Assembly: GCA_028714855.1 (NCBI GenBank)
Contig: JAQTLP010000006.1
Span: forward strand, 1-64,000
Reading direction: 5' to 3'
Length of the DNA: 64,000 nt
Source of the DNA: Phycisphaerae bacterium
GTDB taxonomy: Bacteria; Planctomycetota; Phycisphaerae; Sedimentisphaerales; Anaerobacaceae
A model generated the notes under the pieces. It had not been told where the DNA came from, made no database searches, and saw nothing but the letters and a program-made list of their open reading frames with translations. Made by a program: the position numbers and the translations under genes. Below are positions 7,288 through 15,011 of this stretch, piece by piece; positions within the stretch are counted from its first letter, which is position 1; each line of letters starts with the position of its first letter.

Positions 7288-8166
7288 TTATAAAATAATC
7301 GGTGGGGATAGCCCATGCTTATTAGATATGTCAGCGGCAATTTTTTCCAAGCATAAATCGCCTTCGTGGATTCCGAGTGTTGCGCAATTTATTCCCCATC
7401 GGTCCAGTTTTTTCAGGAGGTCTGATTTCATTTGTGGGCTAATTATAAAACGTCCGCATTTTCGAACACCCAGACGGTGGATCTCCTTATCGTGATGAAC
7501 ATCGTATTGCCCGGACATGATTATCCACGCCTTCTGTTTAATCGGACGCTCCAACAAACACAGATAGTGGAACCTGATTAGTATCTCTTTATCCTCACCG
7601 TTGGTGAAATCCTTTTCAAAATCATCCGTTACGAATTCATACTTTCCGTAGAAAGGCATCCATTGAGTTGCAATGGCATACGAGAAAACATTGTAATCCA
7701 TCCACCAGACAACGCCAGGCTCTTCGGGATTGTGCCGGCAGGCAAAGAAAAGAGCAATGAAGGGGTCAGAGGTCCAATCGACGCATCGTGTTGGCAGGCC
7801 GTAGTGCCGACCAACAAAGACCGTTCCGGTATTACGAAACTTTCTCCATTTCGAATTAGCTACATCAAGGAAACGACGCGCTTCTGGAGGAAAGTGCGGA
7901 TGCGGATCTGCCTCTTTCCTGAAGGATTCGAGCAAGCTTGTTTCTACCTCTGTTCGTTTTTCTGCGGGAATTTTGTTTTCACAGCGGAAGTCAAAGCTGG
8001 AGCGTATACATTTCCAATCCTGAGGCACGCCGTGGCACTCAACCTTTCCCGAGATTGACAATTTAATGAATCGTTCCCAGCAGTCATCCGCATTAGTTGG
8101 CTCGACTGCCCGCCAAGCATCATCGACTTTGTATTGATACTGTTGCTTGATATTAGTTTTTGACAT
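7288..8166 (-). CDS. FRG-domain protein (putative phage-defence or regulatory protein)
   Basis: A 292-residue protein. The FRG signature sits mid-protein: GRHYGLPTRCVDWTSDPFIALFFAC, which is the family's QHYGLPTRLLDWT.SPLVALFFA motif. The upstream part is charged and probably a docking segment. FRG domains are found in defence-linked proteins of bacteria; the biochemical activity is not established. I choose the ATG at 8166 because GGAG lies at normal distance upstream. The reading frame stays open to 8214, but the extra residues are hydrophobic and atypical. The gene stands alone between repeat-rich spacers, which fits a mobile accessory gene. Confidence 0.8.
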   Translation of the reverse strand: MSKTNIKQQYQYKVDDAWRAVEPTNADDCWERFIKLSISGKVECHGVPQDWKCIRSSFDFRCENKIPAEKRTEVETSLLESFRKEADPHPHFPPEARRFLDVANSKWRKFRNTGTVFVGRHYGLPTRCVDWTSDPFIALFFACRHNPEEPGVVWWMDYNVFSYAIATQWMPFYGKYEFVTDDFEKDFTNGEDKEILIRFHYLCLLERPIKQKAWIIMSGQYDVHHDKEIHRLGVRKCGRFIISPQMKSDLLKKLDRWGINCATLGIHEGDLCLEKIAADISNKHGLSPPIIL

Positions 8167-8238
8167 ACGGACATCAACTCCAAAAACGATTACAATACTA
8201 AAGAATATGGACAAGAACTCAACATTACATCACTTTTA

Positions 8239-8325
8239 TTACGCCAGTTTGTAGGCGATTTGTTCGTCGAGGATGTCTTTGACGGTAAGGGGGGATTGGA
8301 TTTGTTTTTCTTCTCCATAGGCCAT
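8239..8325 (-). pseudogene. Possible 28-codon gene remnant
   Basis: A short minus-strand frame ending LTVKDILDEQIAYKLA has coding-like amino acids, but no clear RBS and no recognisable family. It sits 73 bases upstream of the FRG gene start on the same strand. It may be the tail of a lost gene. Low confidence. Confidence 0.2.
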
Positions 8326-8394
8326 TAGTGTAAACCCTGCCGGATAATTTGCAAGAGGCAATAAAGATAAAGCATTCCTCGCGCCTGCACCCCA

Positions 8395-8431
8395 CGGCAA
8401 TAAACCCTGCCATCAAGATGGCAGGGCTAAC
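8395..8431 (-). repeat. 37-bp hairpin repeat, copy 1
   Basis: This is the exact reverse complement of 55352-55388. The core CCCTGCCAT-CAAG-ATGGCAGGG forms a nine-pair stem; the flanks read TTAGCC on one side and GGCAATAAA on the other. Confidence 0.8.
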
Positions 8432-8493
8432 AGATTGGGCGGAATTTACCGCTCCATAACTGTCGCGGCTCTGTGGTGGGTGGGGCTAAATAA

Positions 8494-8522
8494 TTGACAA
8501 TGGGCGGTTGAGAGTATAGTCT
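8494..8522 (+). promoter_or_regulatory. Sigma-70-type promoter of the DUF6599-DUF362 operon
   Basis: TTGACA (8494-8499), a 17-base spacer, and TAGTCT (8517-8522), 24 bases before the chosen start. Confidence 0.6.
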
Positions 8523-8546
8523 ATTGCGGGTTAAATGGAGTTTTTT

Positions 8547-9563
8547 ATGGGTTCAGTTCCCAAGCGAGCGAAACGACTTGAATCGGTTATAGGCATCTGC
8601 CTGTTAGTGATTCTTGCTCTTACCGGCGTTGGCATATTCATAAGGCAATCCAATTATGATATAAGCCGATACGGGATGGACGCCGCTGCCGTATCAAAAA
8701 CAGAAATTCAAAATTCCAAAGCTGAAACTGGTTTTGAATTAAGCACTTTAGCCCCCGCCGGTTTTGAAACGCTTTCGAAAGCTGAAAGTTATAACGCCGA
8801 CAGTCTCTATGAGAAGATTGACGGCAAGGCACCGTTATATCTTGAAGCAGGCTTTAAGGAACTGACCACCCAGCGATTTGTAAGTAAAAGCGACCCGAAT
8901 TTATGGATGGAGCTTTACATCTATGATATGGGCAATATCCGAAACGGCTTTTGCGTTTACAGCGTGCAGAAAAGAGCCGAGGCGGAGGCATCTGAGTCCA
9001 TGCCGTTAGCATACGGAACCAGCAATTCTATGTATCTCGTGCACGGCAAATATTATGTGGAAATAATCGGTTCGGCCGAATCAGATAAAATGGTCAGGGC
9101 AATAATGAAACTGGCACAGAATACCCAGGCGAATTTAGCCATTGAACCCGGTGGAGGCATAACTGAATTTGCATTTTTCCCGCAGGAGAATTTGGTTCCG
9201 GGCAGTTTTAAGCTTTACCTGGTAAGCGCCTTCGGCTTTGAGAAATTAACCGACATTTTTACCGCAAGATACAAAGTCGGAGAAGAAAACGTTACCGCCT
9301 TTATAGGTAAACGGGCAGATTTGAAAGAAGCTGAGGCAATCGCAGAAAGCTATCGCAGCTTTTTGATTGAAAATGGAGCGGTAGCAAAAAACACAGACAA
9401 TAAAACGCTCGCAGGTAAGATTCTGGACTCCTACGGCACGACCGAAATCGTTTTTACGGTCGGGCCTTTTGTGTCAGGTATTCACGAGGCAGAAGACCAG
9501 CAAGCGGCGGAAAAAACAGCGGAGATATTGATTAACAAACTTAAATCACTAAACAATGAATGA
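8547..9563 (+). CDS. Membrane-anchored DUF6599-like protein
   Basis: A 338-residue protein with one N-terminal membrane segment (VIGICLLVILALTGVGIFI, about residues 14-32) and a long exported domain. The pattern YNADSLYEKIDGKAPLYLEAGFKEL followed by LYIYDMGN and YVEIIGSA fits DUF6599, a family I associate mainly with planctomycetes and related phyla and whose role is unknown. ATG 8547 is preferred over 8535, because GGAG at 8537-8540 then has correct spacing. It overlaps the DUF362 gene by eight bases and heads the operon 8547-13569, suggesting a periplasmic partner of the Fe-S proteins downstream. Confidence 0.7.
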   Translation: MGSVPKRAKRLESVIGICLLVILALTGVGIFIRQSNYDISRYGMDAAAVSKTEIQNSKAETGFELSTLAPAGFETLSKAESYNADSLYEKIDGKAPLYLEAGFKELTTQRFVSKSDPNLWMELYIYDMGNIRNGFCVYSVQKRAEAEASESMPLAYGTSNSMYLVHGKYYVEIIGSAESDKMVRAIMKLAQNTQANLAIEPGGGITEFAFFPQENLVPGSFKLYLVSAFGFEKLTDIFTARYKVGEENVTAFIGKRADLKEAEAIAESYRSFLIENGAVAKNTDNKTLAGKILDSYGTTEIVFTVGPFVSGIHEAEDQQAAEKTAEILINKLKSLNNE

Positions 9564-10554
9564 GCAAAATGATAAAAAATTAAGCCGGCGGCAATTACTG
9601 GCGAGGGCAGGCAAGGCGGGGATTTCAATTGCCGCTGCAGGGGCTATCGCGAGACTGCTTTTTGATGCCGAGGGGCCGAAAGCCAATGTCGAAGGCGAAA
9701 AAAAAGTGACATTAAAGAATTTCTCGGTGCAGCAGCGTCCGGGACAAACAATAAGCGTTGTTAAGGGTGAGGACAGGACAGCAACAGTCGATAAGGCGAT
9801 AGAATTGCTCGGCGGGATAGAAAGATTTGTAAAAGCCGGCGAGACGGTCGTAATAAAACCCAATGTCGCATTTGCAACGCCTGCGATGTTATGCGCCACG
9901 ACTAATCCGGAACTTGTGGCTGAGGTGGTGCGGCTGTGTTACAGCAGGGGCAAGGCAAAAAAAGTCATCGTTACAGATAATCCGATTAACGACCCCGCGA
10001 GCTGTTTTACATTAAGCGGCATAGGCAAGGCGGCAAGCGATGCGGGGGCGGAAGTAGTATTGCCGAAAGCGAACCTCTTCAGAGATACGACACTGCCGGG
10101 TGGCGAGCTTATTAAAGATTGCCCCATCTTCTTCGAGCCATTCGCAAAAGCTGACAAGGTGATTGGTATTGCCCCGGTTAAAAACCATCACAGGGCGGGC
10201 GCTTCAATGACCATGAAAAACTGGTATGGTCTTCTGGGCGGACGGCGGAATATCTTTCATCAGGATATTAACACCATTATTGCTGAGCTGGCTATGATGG
10301 TAAGGCCGAGCTTGGTTATACTCGATGGGACAGAAGTTATGATGACGAACGGCCCAACTGGAGGGTCGACTTCGGATTTAAAACGCACAAATACTTTAAT
10401 CGCAAGCACCGACTGCGTGGCGGCTGATTCATACGGCTGTACCCTGCTGGATATGAAGGTCTCGGATTTGTCCTACCTTGCGAAGGCTGAAAAAGCAGGC
10501 GCCGGGACATCCGATTACGAATCGTTAAAGCCATTAAGAACAGAGGTAACTTGA
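9556..10554 (+). CDS. DUF362 domain protein with Tat signal
   Basis: A 332-residue protein starting with a twin-arginine motif (LSRRQLLARAGKAGISIAAAG, residues 9-29), so it is probably exported folded. The rest matches DUF362: VIKPNVAFA near 95, ATTNPELVAEVVRLC near 115, and APVKNHHRAGASMTMKNWYGLLGGRR near 212. DUF362 proteins often pair with ferredoxins and are thought to act in Fe-S or redox processes, but the reaction is unknown. It overlaps the upstream gene and sits eight bases before the polyferredoxin gene. Unlike many relatives it has no fused ferredoxin domain; that function is in the next gene. Confidence 0.85.
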   Translation: MNEQNDKKLSRRQLLARAGKAGISIAAAGAIARLLFDAEGPKANVEGEKKVTLKNFSVQQRPGQTISVVKGEDRTATVDKAIELLGGIERFVKAGETVVIKPNVAFATPAMLCATTNPELVAEVVRLCYSRGKAKKVIVTDNPINDPASCFTLSGIGKAASDAGAEVVLPKANLFRDTTLPGGELIKDCPIFFEPFAKADKVIGIAPVKNHHRAGASMTMKNWYGLLGGRRNIFHQDINTIIAELAMMVRPSLVILDGTEVMMTNGPTGGSTSDLKRTNTLIASTDCVAADSYGCTLLDMKVSDLSYLAKAEKAGAGTSDYESLKPLRTEVT

Positions 10555-10561
10555 AAATAAT

Positions 10562-12307
10562 ATGAGAATCACGACAGTTCGACGAATACATCAGTTGTTC
10601 ATTTTTGTCCTGTTTGTGTGGTTTTGCATCGTCACCACAGTCGGGGAGGAGTTCTGGCAAATCCGGAATTGGCCTGTTAACTGGATTTTGCAGCTGGACC
10701 CGCTCGTTGCTCTCGGCACGATACTCTCGACAGGCAAATTTTACTGGCCTTTACATTGTGCGCTGGGGACAGTCGTCATAACGATAATCTTCGGGCGGTT
10801 TTTCTGCGGCTGGATATGCCCGTTCGGCGCGATTCATCAATTCGTCGGCTACATAGGCAACCGAAAAAAATCTGCACCACAAAAAATTCAGCTTAATAAA
10901 TACCGAAAAGCACAGGGCATAAAATACTTAGTACTTGCATTCTTTCTTTCTGCGGCGGCGTTTCCATCGATTGCAGCCAGCCTGCAAACAGGCCTGCTCG
11001 ACCCCATCCCGCTGGTGACGCGCAGCTTTCAACTTGTGCTGCTTCCCATTTTTGACAGGGGGACGTATTTGACCTCGGTCAATGTTCGCTATTACGAATA
11101 TGGCTGGCTGATATTTGCGGTATTTGCCGCGGCAGTCCTGCTGAATCTTGTTATACCGAGATTTTACTGCCGGTTTATCTGCCCGCTTGGCGCTTTTTTA
11201 GGAATTATAAACCGATTTTCGATTTGGCGCATCGGCAAGACCAGAAGCGAGTGCATCAATTGCAAGATGTGTGAAAAGGCCTGTGAGGGCGGCTGCGAGC
11301 CCGCGGGTAACATAAGAATAAGTGAATGCGTGCTTTGTTTTAATTGCCGGGATGACTGCAACCACGATCTCATTGCTTATCAGACCGTGCCGTCACTTGC
11401 GGGCGAAATCACGAATCCGGATATTTCGCGAAGAGGATTTATGATTTCGCTGGCGAGCGGCGTTTTGGCGATACCGGCGATTCGACTCAGCGGCAAATTA
11501 GCCGGCAACTGGTATAATAAAGTTATCCGGCCGCCGGGAGCGTTGGCTGAGGAAGAATTTCTGAAGAGATGCATCAAATGCGGACAGTGTATGCGGATAT
11601 GTCCTACGAATGTTATTCAGCCCGGCGGAATCGAAGGCGGGCTGGAAAATCTCTGGACGCCAGTGCTGAACAATAAAATCGGCTCAAGCGGCTGTCAGTT
11701 GAACTGCGTCGCCTGCGGGCAGGTCTGCCCAACGTCAGCCATCAGGCCGATTAGCCTTTCAGAGAAACTCGGAACCGGCGAATTTGCCGAGGCCGGGCCA
11801 ATCAAATTGGGAACGGCATTTTTCGACCGCGACAGGTGCCTGCCATGGGCGATGGATAAACCCTGCATAGTATGCGAGGAGAACTGTCCGGTCAGCCCAA
11901 AGGCAATTTATACGCGGGAATACTTCAACACGGTTAGAGACGGTATCTTAACGGTAAAAAAGGTATCAGGTAATACGATAGAAACTGTCGAGAACAACCT
12001 TCCGCTTGACAGGTTTGCCACGGGCGATTATTATTGCGTTACCGAAGGCAATGAACGCAGGAAAATCGCGGCAAACACAGAAAATTTAATTAAAATTTCT
12101 CCGGAAAGGCATTTTGAAAAAATACCCTCTGAAGGCAGTAAAATCGAGGTTAAAGTGCGGCTGCAAAGGCCTTATGTTGATATTGAAAAATGCATCGGCT
12201 GCGGAGTCTGCGAACACGAATGCCCTGTTAGCGGTAGAAAAGCTATAAGGGTTTCCGCAGAAGGTGAAACAAGGAGCACGGATAGAAAACTGTTACTTAA
12301 ACGCTGA
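10562..12307 (+). CDS. Membrane polyferredoxin, NapH-NapG-like fusion
   Basis: A 581-residue protein. Residues 1-220 have membrane helices with two cytoplasmic-face motifs, FCGWICPFGAIHQ (81-93) and FYCRFICPLGAF (201-212), as in NapH/YccM proteins. Two ferredoxin-like clusters follow (CxxCxxC from 231 and 257). At 290-293 an internal RRGF plus hydrophobic stretch resembles a Tat signal or anchor. A NapG-like part then carries CIKCGQCMRICP (337-348), NCVACGQVCP, CIVCEENCP and a final CIGCGVCEHECP. It reads like NapH joined to NapG and would pass electrons from the quinone pool to an exported redox partner. No NapA-type reductase is nearby; the DUF362 and aldo/keto reductase products are the candidate partners. 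Confidence 0.88.
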   Translation: MRITTVRRIHQLFIFVLFVWFCIVTTVGEEFWQIRNWPVNWILQLDPLVALGTILSTGKFYWPLHCALGTVVITIIFGRFFCGWICPFGAIHQFVGYIGNRKKSAPQKIQLNKYRKAQGIKYLVLAFFLSAAAFPSIAASLQTGLLDPIPLVTRSFQLVLLPIFDRGTYLTSVNVRYYEYGWLIFAVFAAAVLLNLVIPRFYCRFICPLGAFLGIINRFSIWRIGKTRSECINCKMCEKACEGGCEPAGNIRISECVLCFNCRDDCNHDLIAYQTVPSLAGEITNPDISRRGFMISLASGVLAIPAIRLSGKLAGNWYNKVIRPPGALAEEEFLKRCIKCGQCMRICPTNVIQPGGIEGGLENLWTPVLNNKIGSSGCQLNCVACGQVCPTSAIRPISLSEKLGTGEFAEAGPIKLGTAFFDRDRCLPWAMDKPCIVCEENCPVSPKAIYTREYFNTVRDGILTVKKVSGNTIETVENNLPLDRFATGDYYCVTEGNERRKIAANTENLIKISPERHFEKIPSEGSKIEVKVRLQRPYVDIEKCIGCGVCEHECPVSGRKAIRVSAEGETRSTDRKLLLKR

Positions 12308-12327
12308 AATTACCGGAGTGAAATAAA

Positions 12328-13569
12328 ATGAAAGAAAAACACGATAAAATCAACAGAAGAAATTTCTTAAAAACAATAGGAGCTGCGGGGCTGGGCTCTG
12401 TTTTCGCTTCATCTCAGTTAAAAGCCGACCCGAATGAGCCGAACGCTGCGCAGAAAGCGGAAGGAGCAAAATTTCCCGAGCTTCCGCGGCGAAAACTCGG
12501 TAAAACCGGTATCGAAATCCCGATTCTGTCCAACGGGTTGATGTTCGACATAACCGAAAACCAGCTTATCTTAAGGGCCAATCTTCAGCACAACGTCACC
12601 TATTGGGACACCGCCAGCGGTTACTTCAACGGAACCAGCGAAATCGGCATAGGAACGTTTCTCGGCAAAAATCCGGAGGTTCGAAAGAAACTGTTCATCG
12701 TCACCAAAGCATCAAGAGCTTACACTCCGGAAGATGTCGAAGCGCGCCTTCAAGAATCTCTGAAAAGGATGAATACCGATTACATTGATTTGTATTACGG
12801 CGTTCACGGCTGCGACAACCCGGATTCTCAGCTCACCGCAGAGCTGCAGAAATGGGCGGAGGGCGCAAAGAAGCGCAAGCTCATACGCTACTTCGGATTC
12901 AGCACACATAAAAATATGGAAAAATGCCTGATGGCCGCGTCCAAGCTCAAATGGATTGACGCGATAATGACAACCTGCAATGTCTCAGTAATGCAGAACC
13001 AGCAAATGCAGGAAGCCATCCAGGCCTGCAGCGACGCCGGCGTCGGCCTTATCGCGATGAAGGTACTGCTCGGCGTCCAGAAGAAACAAGCCGAGGCAGA
13101 AGATAGAATGGTTACTCATTTTCTCGATAAAGGCTACACGCGCGAGCAGGCCCTGATAAAAGCCGTCCTCGAAGATAAACGCATCACCGCAGCCTGCTTA
13201 AGGATGGAAAATGTTACCTTGCTTCGTTCAAACGTCGCTGCTGTCCTCGACAAAACCAGTCTTACGCAGGCAGATACGGACGTCTTAAAGAAATACGCCG
13301 CAGAATCCTGCGGCGGTTATTGCGCCGGCTGTGCGGATATCTGCGACGCGGCCCTGCCGAACCTGCCATATACCAGTGATATTATGCGGTATTTGATGTA
13401 CTACAACAGCTATGGCAATCGCCAAGAAGCAAGAGAGTTGTTTGCTCAAATTCCCAGCAATGTAAGAAACGAACTGCTCAATACCGATTACAGCCTCGCG
13501 GAAGCCCGCTGCCCGCAGCGTTTGCCCATAGGCAAACTGGTTGCCGAAGCGGTCGGCAAATTGGCCTAA
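12328..13569 (+). CDS. Tat-exported aldo/keto reductase with Cys cluster
   Basis: A 413-residue protein. The N terminus NRRNFLKTIGAAGLGSVFASS is a twin-arginine signal. The body is an aldo/keto reductase: LPRRKLGKTGIEIPILSNG opens the barrel, TYWDTASGYFNGTSEIGIG holds the catalytic Asp-Tyr region, and YIDLYYGVHGCDN contains the usual mid-barrel motif. Near the C terminus CGGYCAGCADIC gives four closely spaced cysteines, as in AKR-type proteins with a C-terminal Fe-S binding segment. It lies 20 bases after the polyferredoxin gene, so a periplasmic redox reaction fed by that protein is a reasonable inference. The substrate is unknown. Confidence 0.85.
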   Translation: MKEKHDKINRRNFLKTIGAAGLGSVFASSQLKADPNEPNAAQKAEGAKFPELPRRKLGKTGIEIPILSNGLMFDITENQLILRANLQHNVTYWDTASGYFNGTSEIGIGTFLGKNPEVRKKLFIVTKASRAYTPEDVEARLQESLKRMNTDYIDLYYGVHGCDNPDSQLTAELQKWAEGAKKRKLIRYFGFSTHKNMEKCLMAASKLKWIDAIMTTCNVSVMQNQQMQEAIQACSDAGVGLIAMKVLLGVQKKQAEAEDRMVTHFLDKGYTREQALIKAVLEDKRITAACLRMENVTLLRSNVAAVLDKTSLTQADTDVLKKYAAESCGGYCAGCADICDAALPNLPYTSDIMRYLMYYNSYGNRQEARELFAQIPSNVRNELLNTDYSLAEARCPQRLPIGKLVAEAVGKLA

Positions 13570-13717
13570 CCGGTATTTCAAAGATAGCATATTAGATGGC
13601 TTCGGCTGACAGGTTTTGCCCAAAAACCTGTATTTGAATTGTCTAAAAATCTTGCGGATTTATCAAGCGTAACTGCTTTATCAACAAGGAGTTACATCTG
13701 CCAGGGGGTGATTTTTC

Positions 13718-13747
13718 TTGATTTCCCCCCTGCTTTTAGGGTATAAT
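13718..13747 (+). promoter_or_regulatory. Strong sigma-70-type promoter of a small transcription unit
   Basis: TTGATT (13718-13723), an 18-base spacer, and a perfect TATAAT (13742-13747). It is followed within 60 bases by a 31-codon ORF and then by a terminator at 13918-13947. Confidence 0.6.
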
Positions 13748-13797
13748 AAACACATAATAAAATAGTTTTTGATGGTTCTATTTTTTTGGGGTGGGGG

Positions 13798-13893
13798 ATG
13801 AAAAAATTTTATTATGAAATCTGGTTGCCGTTCACATTCACAAAAAGGCGAATCCTAATTCTCGCAATTGCAAGTTATATTGCTATGTGTTAG
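13798..13893 (+). CDS. Candidate 31-residue membrane-active peptide
   Basis: A small ORF encodes MKKFYYEIWLPF, then a basic TKRR, then a hydrophobic end (ILILAIASYIAM) and a final Cys. Purine-rich GGGGTGGGGG immediately precedes the ATG, which is close for a ribosome binding site. A promoter upstream and an intrinsic terminator downstream bound a transcript of about 195 bases. A small RNA without translation is the main alternative. No family is recognised. Confidence 0.35.
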   Translation: MKKFYYEIWLPFTFTKRRILILAIASYIAMC

Positions 13894-13917
13894 AAATCGC
13901 CGGACTTCTTTAGTTTC

Positions 13918-13947
13918 TTAAACCGCTCAGCTTTGGGCGGTTTTTTT
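13918..13947 (+). terminator. Rho-independent terminator
   Basis: AAACCGC and GCGGTTT form a stem around a TCAGCTTTGG loop, followed by TTTT. It closes the small unit beginning at 13754 and separates it from hldD. Confidence 0.8.
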
Positions 13948-13970
13948 ATGCGCTTCAAATCCATTAAACA

Positions 13971-13999
13971 TTGACACGCTCGAAACGCCGAATTAAGCT
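13971..13999 (+). promoter_or_regulatory. Putative promoter of hldD
   Basis: A perfect TTGACA at 13971-13976, a 17-base spacer and a weak TAAGCT at 13994-13999, 35 bases before the hldD start. Confidence 0.45.
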
Positions 14000-14034
14000 T
14001 ACGGACCTAAGAGACTTCTGTAAGGAATTTGTAA

Positions 14035-15009
14035 ATGATAATAGTTACCGGCGGAGCAGGCTTTATCGGCTCAGCACTAATTGCTGCCTTGAACAAACGG
14101 GGTATTACCGATATTTTAGCGGTTGACGAGCGAGGTAAAGATAAGTGTAAAAATCTCGTGGATTTATCCTTCGCCGACTATACCGAGAAAACCGACTTTC
14201 TTAAAAAAGTCTCCGAGAAAAAACCGGGTTCTGGCATCGAAGCGGTTTTCCATATGGGCGCCTGTTCAGATACAACCGAAACAGACGCTGAATACCTTAA
14301 AAAAAATAACTACGAATACTCCACGCTGCTGGCCAAGTGGGCAACTGACGCTAATATCCGCTTTATCTATGCCTCGAGCGCAGCCACCTACGGCGACGGT
14401 TCAAAAGGCTTTTCTGACGACGAAGGAAAAATCGAGCAGCTCCAGCCTTTGAATCTTTACGGTAATTCCAAGCAGCTTTTCGATCTGTGGGCGAGGGAAA
14501 ACGGCCTGTTGAAAAAAATCGTCGGCTTAAAATACTTCAATGTCTTCGGCCCGAACGAATACCACAAGGGCAATATGCGAAGCTTTATCCTAAAGGCGTT
14601 CGAGCAGATAAACGCAACCGGCAAAGTCCGCCTCTTCAAATCCAAAAACAGCGATTACGCCGATGGCGAATACAAACGGGATTTTCTTTACATAAATGAC
14701 GCTGTTGATATGACGCTATTTTTCTACGACAACCCGAAGATAAACGGCTTATTCAACATCGGCGCCGGCAAGGCCCGCACGTGGAACGACCTTGTAAAAG
14801 CAGTTTTCGCCGCAATGGATAAAAGCGTGAACATCGAATATATCGAAATGCCCGATTCAATTCGCAATCAGTATCAATACTTCACGCAGGCCGACATGAC
14901 CAAACTCCGCAAAGCCGGCTATAAAAAACAAATCGCTTCCCTCGAAGACGCAATAAAAGACTATGTTCAAAACTATCTGCAGAAAGGTGAATATCTGGAG
15001 GGCAAATAA
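14035..15009 (+). CDS. hldD: ADP-L-glycero-D-manno-heptose-6-epimerase
   Basis: A 324-residue extended short-chain dehydrogenase of the usual HldD length. MIIVTGGAGFIGSALIAAL is the NAD(P)-binding Rossmann start. FHMGACSDTTETD is the characteristic HldD segment, SSAATYGDG follows, and NLYGNSKQLFD supplies the catalytic Tyr and Lys. FNVFGPNEYHKGNMRS confirms the subfamily. The enzyme inverts C6 of ADP-D-glycero-manno-heptose for LPS inner core synthesis in the cytoplasm, so the organism probably makes heptose-containing LPS. It is followed two bases later by an AT-rich accessory-looking gene. No other heptose genes (hldE, gmhA) are in the window. Confidence 0.92.
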   Translation: MIIVTGGAGFIGSALIAALNKRGITDILAVDERGKDKCKNLVDLSFADYTEKTDFLKKVSEKKPGSGIEAVFHMGACSDTTETDAEYLKKNNYEYSTLLAKWATDANIRFIYASSAATYGDGSKGFSDDEGKIEQLQPLNLYGNSKQLFDLWARENGLLKKIVGLKYFNVFGPNEYHKGNMRSFILKAFEQINATGKVRLFKSKNSDYADGEYKRDFLYINDAVDMTLFFYDNPKINGLFNIGAGKARTWNDLVKAVFAAMDKSVNIEYIEMPDSIRNQYQYFTQADMTKLRKAGYKKQIASLEDAIKDYVQNYLQKGEYLEGK

Positions 15010-15011
15010 GG

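Noticed and set aside
8225-8416. 63-codon minus-strand ORF
   Set aside because: Its frame crosses the hairpin repeat and gives an Arg-rich peptide; the other frame (8239-8325) looks more like a gene remnant.
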